Both the position numbers and the translations under genes were made by a program. The notes beneath the pieces were generated by a model. It was given only the letters and a program-made list of their open reading frames with translations. It did not search any database and was not told where the DNA came from. This document shows positions 31,886 through 39,571 of a stretch of 64,000 nt of DNA, in pieces. Location: NCBI RefSeq assembly GCF_900102075.1, contig NZ_FNAV01000003.1, positions 62,001 to 126,000 on the forward strand, in the 5' to 3' direction. The DNA is from Salipiger thiooxidans. GTDB taxonomy: Bacteria > Pseudomonadota > Alphaproteobacteria > Rhodobacterales > Rhodobacteraceae. How positions within the stretch are numbered: the first letter of the stretch is position 1; the number at the start of each line of letters is the position of its first letter.

Positions 31886-33447
31886 GCCATGCCGCGAGCG
31901 GAACGCACTGGGACACCATCGTCATCGGCACCGGCATCGGCGGCGGCACCGCCGGCCGGGCTCTGGCCGAGGCCGGGATGCGGGTGCTGTTCCTCGAGAT
32001 GGGCGGCGCCGGCCGCCGGGCCGAGCGCAGCGGCCTGTCCGACACCCCTCTGCCCGAGGCACGGCTGGTCCGCGGGCTCTGGCCCGAGCCGCTGGAGGTC
32101 ACGCTCGACGGACAGCAGAGCCGCTTCCACGCCCCGCTCGGCGCCGGGGTTGGCGGCTCGTCGGTGTTCTACGCGGCGACGCTCGAGCGGCCCTCGCGGC
32201 ATGACCTCGACGCCCTGCCCGACCAGCCCCACCCCACCGGCGGCTGGCCCGTGGGCTACGACGCCATGCGCGACTGGTTCGACCGCGCCGCCGGGCTCTA
32301 CCGCCTGCGCGGCAGCCCCGACCCGCTGTCGCCCGAGCCCGCCGGTCCGCTGCTGCCCCCGCCGCCGCCCTCGGCCGTCGACACCGCGCTGATGGCGGCG
32401 TTCCGCACCAACGGGCTGCACCCCTACCTCGCCCACACCGCGATCGAGCGCATCGGCGGCTGCCTCAACTGCCTCGGCACCAAGTGCCCCAACCGCTGCA
32501 AGATGGACGGGCGCTCTGCCGGGGTCGAGCCGGCGCTCGCCACCGGCAACGCCACGCTGGTCACCCGTGCCCGGGTCACCCGGCTTCTGGGCAACGCGGA
32601 CCGGGTCACCGGCGTCGAGGCCCGGATCGGCGACGAGACCCACCGCTTCACCGCCCGTCACGTGGTGCTGGCAGGCGGTGCGCTCGGGTCTCCCAACCTG
32701 CTGCTCGCCTCCGCCTCCGAGCACTGGCCCGAGGGCGCCGCGAACGGCTCGGGGCTGGTGGGGCGGAACCTGATGTTCCACCTCAACGAGATGTTCGCGC
32801 TCTGGCCGCACCGCGGCACGCCCGACAGCGGCCCGAGCAAGGCCATCGCCCTGCGCGACCTCTGCCTGCGCGACGGCAACCGGTTCGGCATGGTGCAGGC
32901 GATGGGCATCCGCGCCTCCTACGGTGAGATCGTGCATTACCTCGGCCTGATGCTGGCGCGCTCGCGCTACGCGGGCGTGCCGGGGCTGCGCCCGCTCACC
33001 CGGATCCCGGCGGCGGTGGCGGCCAGGCTCTTCGGCCACGCGCAGATCTTCGTCGGGCTGATGGAAGACCTGCCCTACCCCGGCAACCGCGTCCTGCACG
33101 ACCCCGCGCGGCCCGAGCGCCTTGCGGTCAGCTACGACATCCACCCCGAGCTGCAGGCCCGGCGCAGGGCCTTCCGCCGCGCCATTGCCCACGCGTTTCG
33201 CGGCCAGCGGCGCATGTTTCTCGGGCTCGGGCCCGAGCTCAACTTCGGCCACCCCAGCGGGACCTTGCGCTTCGGCCACGATCCGGCACAGTCGGTGCTG
33301 GACCCGGATTGCCGGTCGCACCAGCTGCGCAACCTCTGGGTCGCGGACGCCTCCTTCATGCCCAGCTCGATGGGCGTGAACCCCAGCCTGACCATCGCCG
33401 CCAACGCCCTGCGCGTGGCGGACGCCATCACGAGGGACCCCGCATGA
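31882..33447 (+). CDS. GMC-type FAD oxidoreductase
   Basis: 521 residues. N-terminal FAD-binding Rossmann motif VIGTGIGGGTAGRALAEAG (residues about 14-32), and the GMC C-terminal signature ASFMPSSMGVNPSLTIAANA (about 490-510), with a His/Asn active-site pair plausibly in the NPS segment. A cysteine group CLNCLGTKCPNRCK (about 195-208) matches the Cys-rich loop of choline-dehydrogenase-like GMC enzymes. It would oxidise an alcohol, perhaps a sugar or lipid intermediate. Start GTG at 31882 in a GTGA overlap with the acyltransferase stop; overlaps the next gene by ATGA. Confidence 0.85.
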   Translation: MSHAASGTHWDTIVIGTGIGGGTAGRALAEAGMRVLFLEMGGAGRRAERSGLSDTPLPEARLVRGLWPEPLEVTLDGQQSRFHAPLGAGVGGSSVFYAATLERPSRHDLDALPDQPHPTGGWPVGYDAMRDWFDRAAGLYRLRGSPDPLSPEPAGPLLPPPPPSAVDTALMAAFRTNGLHPYLAHTAIERIGGCLNCLGTKCPNRCKMDGRSAGVEPALATGNATLVTRARVTRLLGNADRVTGVEARIGDETHRFTARHVVLAGGALGSPNLLLASASEHWPEGAANGSGLVGRNLMFHLNEMFALWPHRGTPDSGPSKAIALRDLCLRDGNRFGMVQAMGIRASYGEIVHYLGLMLARSRYAGVPGLRPLTRIPAAVAARLFGHAQIFVGLMEDLPYPGNRVLHDPARPERLAVSYDIHPELQARRRAFRRAIAHAFRGQRRMFLGLGPELNFGHPSGTLRFGHDPAQSVLDPDCRSHQLRNLWVADASFMPSSMGVNPSLTIAANALRVADAITRDPA

Positions 33448-34211
33448 CCCGGCTCGCCCCGCAGGACGGCATCGCCATCGTGACCGGCGCCGGCTCGGGG
33501 CTGGGCCGTGCGCTGGCGCTGGACCTCGCGCGGCACGGCTTTACCGTCGTGGGCATCGGCCGCCGCCGCGACGCGCTCGAGGAAACGCAGGCCCGCGCCC
33601 CCGACCGCGTCTTCCCGCTGGTGCTCGACGTGAGCGACGCCGCCGCGGTGCGCGACGCCTTCGCCACGCTGCGCCAGCGCCACGGCCGCATCGCGCTGCT
33701 CATCAACAACGCCGCGGTCTACCCGCACCGCGACATCCTCGACGAGACCGGCGAGAGCTTCATGGAAAGCGTCGCGATCAATCTCGGCGGCGTGGTGAAC
33801 TGCAGCCGCGCCGCGCTCGACGACATGTGCGAGACCGGGCACGGCCGCATCCTCAACGTCTCGACCTTCGCGGACCTGTCGCCGCTGCCCACCGCCGCTG
33901 CCTATTCCGTCTCCAAGGGGGCGGCGCGGATCTTCACCCGCGCGCTGATCGCCGATCTCGGCGACCGCTTCCCGGGCATCGTCATCGGCGACTGGATGCC
34001 GGGGATGCTGCGCACCGACATGGGGATCCCCGACGGGCTGGCGCCGGAACAGGCGGCGCGCTGGGGTGTCGAACTGGCGCTGAGGCTGGACCCGGCGCTG
34101 ACGGGGGCCGTCTTCGAATGCGATACCGAGGTGCTGCCCCCGCGCGGCCTCAAGGGACGGATCCGCGACATGCTCCTGCTGCGGCGCAGGCGGCCGCGCC
34201 GCCTGAGTTGA
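33444..34211 (+). CDS. short-chain dehydrogenase/reductase
   Basis: 255 residues, classical SDR. NAD(P) motif TGAGSGLG (about residue 14), NNAA (about 92), Ser in NVSTFADLS (about 138) and the Y-x3-K pair in AAYSVSKGA (about 152). It acts with the adjacent GMC enzyme by position (ATGA overlap). Such pairs can oxidise and re-reduce a carbinol to invert a stereocentre, an epimerisation in two steps; this is inference only. Last gene of the plus block, and 11 bases from the convergent WecG-family gene. Confidence 0.85.
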   Translation: MTRLAPQDGIAIVTGAGSGLGRALALDLARHGFTVVGIGRRRDALEETQARAPDRVFPLVLDVSDAAAVRDAFATLRQRHGRIALLINNAAVYPHRDILDETGESFMESVAINLGGVVNCSRAALDDMCETGHGRILNVSTFADLSPLPTAAAYSVSKGAARIFTRALIADLGDRFPGIVIGDWMPGMLRTDMGIPDGLAPEQAARWGVELALRLDPALTGAVFECDTEVLPPRGLKGRIRDMLLLRRRRPRRLS

Positions 34212-34222
34212 GCTGAAATCGC

Positions 34223-34987
34223 TCAGTGCTGCGGCGAGCGGAAGCGCGACACCATGGCGCGCAGCATCTGTCCCGGCAGGATCACGAGGCAGCGCAGGTA
34301 GCGCATCCCCAGCCGGCGCGGGCTGCCGACCATTCGCCACAGCCATTCCAGCGCGAAGCGCCGCGCCCAGCCCGGCGCCCGGCGCTGGGTGCCGGCGAAG
34401 AAATCGAGCCCCGCGCCGATGCAGGCGAAGCCGAGCCCTGGCACCTGCGCACGACCGGCGGCGGCGAAGATCTCTTGCTTGGGGGCGCCCAGCGCGACGA
34501 AACAGAGCCGCGCGCCCGAGGCATCGAGCCGCGCGAAGATCCGCGAGGCATCGGCCCCGGCGGGATCGAAGCCCATGGCCGGCGCGATGGTCTCGACGAT
34601 GTGCAGGTCGCGCACCTCGCCCTCGAGATAGGCCTTGGCACCGGCGAGCGTGTCGTCGGTGCTGCCGACCAGCGCCACGGTCACGCCCTGCCGCGCGGCG
34701 ATCCGCGCCAGCATCAGGATGGTGTCGGCGCCGGGGATGAGCTCGACCCGGCGACCGGCCAGCCGCGACATCCAGACGATGGGATTGCCGTCCGCGGTCA
34801 CGAGGTCCATCTGGGCATAGACGCGCCGGAACGCGGGTGAACCGCGCAGCTTCACGATATGGTCGAGATTGAGCGTCGCGAGCGCAAATCCCTGCCCTGT
34901 GGCGAGGCGCTCGGACACGCGGGCCTGCAGGGCCGGCCAGGTGGGAACGTTCACTGACACCCGGTCACCGGATACCCTGAAATCCAT
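34223..34987 (-). CDS. WecG/TagA/CpsF family glycosyltransferase
   Basis: 254 residues. Family motifs: TLNLDHIVKLRGSPAFRRVY (about residue 43), ADGNPIVWMSRLAG (about 70), ALVGSTDDT (about 110) and ALGAPKQEIF (about 175). In enterobacteria WecG adds ManNAcA to lipid I of ECA, TagA adds ManNAc, and CpsF acts in capsule synthesis, all on undecaprenyl-linked acceptors. The ATG at 34987 is used because the upstream extension lies in an AT-rich promoter-like region. It is divergent from the oxidoreductase gene at 35291. Sugar added unknown. Confidence 0.88.
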   Translation of the reverse strand: MDFRVSGDRVSVNVPTWPALQARVSERLATGQGFALATLNLDHIVKLRGSPAFRRVYAQMDLVTADGNPIVWMSRLAGRRVELIPGADTILMLARIAARQGVTVALVGSTDDTLAGAKAYLEGEVRDLHIVETIAPAMGFDPAGADASRIFARLDASGARLCFVALGAPKQEIFAAAGRAQVPGLGFACIGAGLDFFAGTQRRAPGWARRFALEWLWRMVGSPRRLGMRYLRCLVILPGQMLRAMVSRFRSPQH

Positions 34988-35290
34988 GAAACTCGCATCC
35001 TTCCACGCCCCCGAAACCGCGATTAACCAAGAACTAAGGCGAAGGTTGGGCGACCAGACGGAAGATGCGCGGCACCACGACCGAGGCGCGTGTAGCGGGC
35101 AAAACCGGCCCTCTTTGTCACGCCGCACCAAAGGGATCAGGGTTCTGCCGAAATATCGTCAAATTTGTTTGATGGAAGGTAAACGCCGGAGCTCCTCCGG
35201 AATCGTGAGTAGGACCGTCATGACCCCCTCTCCAACGCCCTGCAGAAGCGGGATGTCCACCATTGCGCGCGCCCCGCGAGGGACCGCGTG
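34988..35290. promoter_or_regulatory. 303-base divergent intergenic region
   Basis: No convincing gene. Two AT-richer patches (about 35018-35040 and 35148-35184) are probable promoter areas for the two divergent genes. Near 35023 the bases TTAA, seven others, then CTAA form a one-mismatch CtrA-like box (TTAA-N7-TTAA). A small hairpin, CCGGAG-CTC-CTCCGG, lies at 35186-35200. All assignments here are tentative. Confidence 0.3.
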
Positions 35291-36415
35291 ATGCGTCAGG
35301 TTTCCCTGTTGGGTTGCGGGTTTGTCGCCGATCTCTACCTTCGCTCCCTGCAGTCCATGGAGGGGATCTCGGTGGCCGTGGTGCATGACCGCGATCCGGC
35401 CCGGCTGGAGCGATTCTGCGCGCATTGGAAGCTGCCCCGCGCCGACACGCTCGAGGACTTTCTCGCCGCGGTGCCCAAGGGGTCGCTTGTGCTCAACCTC
35501 ACCAATCCCGACGCCCACTACGCGCTGAACAGGGCCTGTCTCGAGGCCGGACACCACGTCTATTCCGAGAAGCCGCTGGCGATGGACGTAGACGAGGCCA
35601 AGGCGTTGTACGCGCTGGCCGAGGCGCGCGGCCTGCTGCTGGCCTCTGCCCCCTGCTCGGTGCTGGGCGAGGCGGCGCAGACGCTGGGCCACGCGCTGCG
35701 CCACGGGGTCGCCGGCACGCCCCGGGTGGTCTATGCCGAGCTCGACGACGGCTTCATCCCGCAGGCCGCCCACCGCAAGTGGCTGTCCGAGACCGGCGCG
35801 CCCTGGCCCTACGAGGACGAGTTCCGCGTCGGCTGCACGCTCGAGCACGCGGGCTACTACCTCGCCTGGCTCATCGCCTGGTTCGGCTCGGTCCGCACCG
35901 TGGTCGCGGCCAGCGCCGAGACTATCCCCGACAAGACCGGTGCCGGCGCGATGGCGCCCGACCTCTCGGTCGCCACGCTGTTCTTCGAAAGCGGCGTCGT
36001 GGCGCGGCTGACCTGCTCGATCGTGGCCCCGCACGACCATTCCATCCGCATCGTCGGTGACAGGGGCGTGCTGCGCTGCGACGCCGCGTGGGACAACGCA
36101 GCGCCGGTGACATTCGCGAAGCGCCTCACCCTGCGGCGGCGGCTGATGGAGACCCCTTTCCCCCGGCGCGTCAGGCTGCGCGGCCCGACCCATCCCAAGG
36201 TGAAGCGCTGGGGGGCGGCTGCGATGAACTTCATGCTGGGCCCCGCCGAGATGCTCGAGGCGCTGCGCGATCGCCGGCCCTGCCGGCTCTCGGCGGAGTT
36301 CGCGCTGCACATGACCGAGGTCACGCTGGCGATCCAGAACGCGGGCGAACATTCGGGGGCGCAGGCCATGACCACGCGCTGCGCCCCGATGGAGCCGATG
36401 CCATGGGCGATGTGA
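35291..36415 (+). CDS. Gfo/Idh/MocA family sugar oxidoreductase
   Basis: 374 residues. NAD(P)-binding Rossmann start VSLLGCGFVADLYLRSL, and the family EKP motif in HVYSEKPLAMD (about residue 94), with a substrate-domain His in TLEHAGYYLAW (about 180). These enzymes oxidise or reduce a ring position of nucleotide-sugars. The ATG at 35291 is used (GTG at 35288 just before). It overlaps the epimerase gene by 13 bases. Together they mirror the fused gene at 39572. Substrate unknown. Confidence 0.85.
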   Translation: MRQVSLLGCGFVADLYLRSLQSMEGISVAVVHDRDPARLERFCAHWKLPRADTLEDFLAAVPKGSLVLNLTNPDAHYALNRACLEAGHHVYSEKPLAMDVDEAKALYALAEARGLLLASAPCSVLGEAAQTLGHALRHGVAGTPRVVYAELDDGFIPQAAHRKWLSETGAPWPYEDEFRVGCTLEHAGYYLAWLIAWFGSVRTVVAASAETIPDKTGAGAMAPDLSVATLFFESGVVARLTCSIVAPHDHSIRIVGDRGVLRCDAAWDNAAPVTFAKRLTLRRRLMETPFPRRVRLRGPTHPKVKRWGAAAMNFMLGPAEMLEALRDRRPCRLSAEFALHMTEVTLAIQNAGEHSGAQAMTTRCAPMEPMPWAM

Positions 36416-37368
36416 CCCGCCTTCTGATCACGGGCGCCGGCGGCTTCATCGGCCGCGCCACGGTGGCCGAGGCCCGCGCCCGGGGGCTCGAGGTCACCGC
36501 CCTGGTGCGCCGGACGTGCGGCGACTGGGCGGGTGACACGGGCGTCACGCTGCTGACCTGCGATCTCGCCGAGCCGGCCTCGGTCGCCACCATCGCAAAG
36601 GCGGCTCAGGGCTGCGGAGCGGTCATCCATGCGGCCGCCCATCCTGGCGCCGACGCCCGGGCCATCGCCGCCGACACGCTCGCCGCCACCCGGCACCTGC
36701 TCGAGGCGCTGCCCCCCGCGATGCGGCTGGTGCTGGTAAGTTCGATCGCGGTCTACGACCTCTCCCTCCCCGCCCCCGGCGCGGTGCTGGACGAGGGCGC
36801 GGCGCTCTGCCCGCCGGGGCACGGCCCCGATCCCTACGCCAATGCCAAGCTGGCGCAGGAGGCGCTCTGCCGCGCCTCGGGGCATCCGCTCTGGCTGATC
36901 CGGCCGGGCGCGGCCTGGGGGCCGGGCCGGACGTGGCACGCGCTCAACGGCGTCGACGCGATGCCCCTGCACCTGACGCTCGCCTCCGAGGGCGCGCTGC
37001 CGCTCGCCCATGTCACGCAAGTGGCGAAGGCGCTGGTCTCCGCCGCTCTCACCGCCCCCGAGGGCGTCGAGGCGCTGAACGTGGTGGACGACGACCTGCC
37101 GACGCGTGGCCGCTTCGTCGCGGCGCACCGGCGCGCTGCGGGCTGGCCGCGGGTGGCGCTGTCGCTGCCCTGGACCGCGTGGCTGGGGCTCGCATGCGCG
37201 CTGCGCCCGGTCTCGGCGCACCTGCCGGGGCTGCTGCGAGAGCCGGTGCTGCGTGCCCGCATCCTGCCGCTGCAATGGCCCAACACCGCCCTGCGCGCAC
37301 GGCTCGGAGGACGGGACGACGCACCCTTCGAGGAAATGCTGCGCCGCTCGCTGGAGGGCCGTGCATGA
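36403..37368 (+). CDS. NAD-dependent epimerase/dehydratase
   Basis: 321 residues, extended SDR. The nucleotide-binding glycine motif ITGAGGFIG is at residue about 9, the catalytic Y-x3-K pair in DPYANAKLAQEA (about 145), and the segment LIRPGAAWGPG (about 165) is typical of UDP-sugar epimerases. ATG 36403 lies inside the end of the Gfo/Idh gene, so they are translationally coupled. It shares fold with the second half of the fused protein at 39572. Role: making or modifying a nucleotide-sugar for the polysaccharide. Confidence 0.85.
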   Translation: MGDVTRLLITGAGGFIGRATVAEARARGLEVTALVRRTCGDWAGDTGVTLLTCDLAEPASVATIAKAAQGCGAVIHAAAHPGADARAIAADTLAATRHLLEALPPAMRLVLVSSIAVYDLSLPAPGAVLDEGAALCPPGHGPDPYANAKLAQEALCRASGHPLWLIRPGAAWGPGRTWHALNGVDAMPLHLTLASEGALPLAHVTQVAKALVSAALTAPEGVEALNVVDDDLPTRGRFVAAHRRAAGWPRVALSLPWTAWLGLACALRPVSAHLPGLLREPVLRARILPLQWPNTALRARLGGRDDAPFEEMLRRSLEGRA

Positions 37369-38600
37369 CCCTGCCCAAGCTCGCCTATCTCACCGGGGAA
37401 TACCCCCGCGCCTCGGACACCTTCATCCAGCGCGAGGTGGCGGAGCTGCGGGCGCTGGGCCACGAGGTGCTCACCTGCTCGATCCGCACCACCGGCGCCG
37501 AGCATCTCGTAGGCCCCGAACAGCGCGAGGAACACGCCCGCACCTTCAGGCTGCTCGCCGCCGCGCGCAACCCGCTGACACTGCTCGGCGCTCATCTGCG
37601 GGCGCTGCGCCATCCGGGCCGCTACCTCTCGGCCCTTCGGCTGGCGTGGCGGACTGCGCCCCGGGGCGTGAAGGGCCGGGCCTACAGCCTGATCTATTTC
37701 GCCGAGGCCGCGGTGCTGGCCGCCCGGCTGCGCCGCGAGGGCGTCGAGCACCTGCACAACCACATCGCCATGGCCTCTTGCACGGTGGCGATGCTGGCAA
37801 GCGCGCTCTCGGGCATCCCCTACAGCTTCACCATCCACGGGCCCGACATCTTCTTTGACCCGCGGCTCTGGCGCATCGACGAGAAGGCCGCGCGGGCCCG
37901 CTTCGTGGCCTGCATCAGCGATTTCTGCCGCGCGCAGCTCATGTGTTTCGCCGCGCCTGCGCATTGGGACAAGCTGCACGTGGTCCATTGCGGCGTCGAC
38001 CCCGACCGCTACCGGACCGCGCCGCACGACGGGCAGACGCTGCTCTTCGTTGGACGGCTCGCCGGGGTGAAGGGCGTGCCGATCCTGCTTCAGGCGGTGG
38101 CGGCGCTGAAGGCCCGTCACCCGGCGCTGCGCTTCGTGCTGATCGGCGACGGCCCCGAGCGGGCGGCACTCGAGGCGCAGGCAAAGCCACTGGGCGACAG
38201 CGTGAGCTTCCTCGGCTACCGCAGCCAGTCCGAGGTGGCCGAGGCGCTGGCGCAGGCGGATGTCTTCGCGCTGCCGAGCTTCGCCGAGGGCGTGCCGGTG
38301 GTGCTGATGGAGGCGATGGCGGCGGGCGTGCCGGTGGTCACCACGCAGATTGCGGGCATCCCCGAGCTGGTTCGTCACGGCGACAGCGGCCTGCTGGTGC
38401 CACCCGGCGACGCGGAGGCGCTGACCGTGGCCATCGACGCGCTTCTGGCCAGCGCCGACAGGCGTCGCACCATGGGTGCCGCGGGCCGCGCCACGGTCGA
38501 GGCCGAGTTCAACATCCACCGCGAGGCTGCGCGCCTCTCGGCGCTCTTCACTGCCTATGCCGAAGGCCGCACACCGCCTAGGCGGGAGGCCCGGCCATGA
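37365..38600 (+). CDS. GT4-type glycosyltransferase
   Basis: 411 residues. The N-terminus LAYLTGEYPRASDTFIQREV is shared with colanic acid-type (WcaL/AmsK-like) transferases. HNHIAMASCTVAMLAS and SFTIHGPDIFFDP mark the acceptor domain. FVGRLAGVKGVPILLQAV (about residue 225) and the E-x7-E motif EGVPVVLMEAMAAG (about 305) mark the donor domain. ATGA overlap at both ends ties it to the epimerase and the GT2 gene. Confidence 0.88.
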   Translation: MTLPKLAYLTGEYPRASDTFIQREVAELRALGHEVLTCSIRTTGAEHLVGPEQREEHARTFRLLAAARNPLTLLGAHLRALRHPGRYLSALRLAWRTAPRGVKGRAYSLIYFAEAAVLAARLRREGVEHLHNHIAMASCTVAMLASALSGIPYSFTIHGPDIFFDPRLWRIDEKAARARFVACISDFCRAQLMCFAAPAHWDKLHVVHCGVDPDRYRTAPHDGQTLLFVGRLAGVKGVPILLQAVAALKARHPALRFVLIGDGPERAALEAQAKPLGDSVSFLGYRSQSEVAEALAQADVFALPSFAEGVPVVLMEAMAAGVPVVTTQIAGIPELVRHGDSGLLVPPGDAEALTVAIDALLASADRRRTMGAAGRATVEAEFNIHREAARLSALFTAYAEGRTPPRREARP

Positions 38601-39553
38601 CCCCGGTCGACGTCGTGCTGATCGGCCGCAACGAAGGCGCCCGGCTGGTCGCCGCGCTGGCCTCGATCCGGGGCGCCGCACGGCAGGTGGTCTACGTGGA
38701 CAGCGGCTCGACCGACGACAGCCTCGCCGAGGCGCGCCGCGCCGGGGCCACGGTCGTCGCGCTTGACCTCGGCTGCCCGTTCACCGCCGCCCGCGCCCGC
38801 AACGCCGGGTTCGCGGCGTTAAGCGAGCCGCAGTTCGTTCAGTTCATCGACGGCGACTGCGCGCTGGTGCCGGGCTACCTCGGTCGGGCGCGGGCGCATC
38901 TCGAGGACAACCCCAAGACCGGCCTGGTGACCGGCTGGCGCTCGGAGATCCGCCGCGACGCCAGCCTCTACAATCAGCTCGCGGATTTCGAATGGCGCCG
39001 CCCGGCGGGCGAGATCCTCGCCTGCGGCGGCGACATGATGGTCCGGGCCGAGGCCTTCCGCGCGGTGGGCGGCTTCGATCCCACCGTCATCGCCGCCGAG
39101 GACGACGAGTTCTGCACCCGGCTGCGCAAGGCCGGCTGGCGGCTCGAGCGGATCCCGCAGGAGATGACCCGCCACGACGCCGACATGCACCGCTTCGGCC
39201 AGTGGTGGACCCGCGCCGTGCGGACCGGCCACGGCTTCGCGCAGGTGGGCGCCCTGCATCCGGAGTATTTCACGAAGGAACGCAGGCGTGTGCTGGTCTA
39301 CGGCCTCGCCCTGCCGCTGGTCATCGCGGGCGGGTTGCTGTGGTGGCCGCTCGCGCCGCTCGGGCTGGCGGTCTACGCGGCGAACTACCTGCGCACCGTG
39401 CGGGGCCTCCGGCGCGAGGGGCTGCCCCGCGGCGAGGCGCTGCGTCACGGCCTGCTGCTGGCGCTGTCGAAAATTCCCAACCTCATCGGCATGGCGACCT
39501 ACCATTGGCGCCGGGGCCGGAACGCGCAGATGCGCATCATCGAATACAAGTAG
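38597..39553 (+). CDS. GT2-type glycosyltransferase
   Basis: 318 residues, GT-A fold. Early motif VVYVDSGSTDDS (about residue 34), metal-binding DxD as FIDGDCA (about 82), and acceptor-site AEDDEFCTRLRKAGW (about 170). A membrane-type stretch near the C-terminus (VYGLALPLVIAGGLLWWPLAPLG) suggests membrane attachment. Start ATG overlaps the GT4 stop. Adds a sugar to the repeat unit; donor unknown. Confidence 0.87.
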   Translation: MTPVDVVLIGRNEGARLVAALASIRGAARQVVYVDSGSTDDSLAEARRAGATVVALDLGCPFTAARARNAGFAALSEPQFVQFIDGDCALVPGYLGRARAHLEDNPKTGLVTGWRSEIRRDASLYNQLADFEWRRPAGEILACGGDMMVRAEAFRAVGGFDPTVIAAEDDEFCTRLRKAGWRLERIPQEMTRHDADMHRFGQWWTRAVRTGHGFAQVGALHPEYFTKERRRVLVYGLALPLVIAGGLLWWPLAPLGLAVYAANYLRTVRGLRREGLPRGEALRHGLLLALSKIPNLIGMATYHWRRGRNAQMRIIEYK

Positions 39554-39571
39554 CACTTGAAAGGTTTTGTC

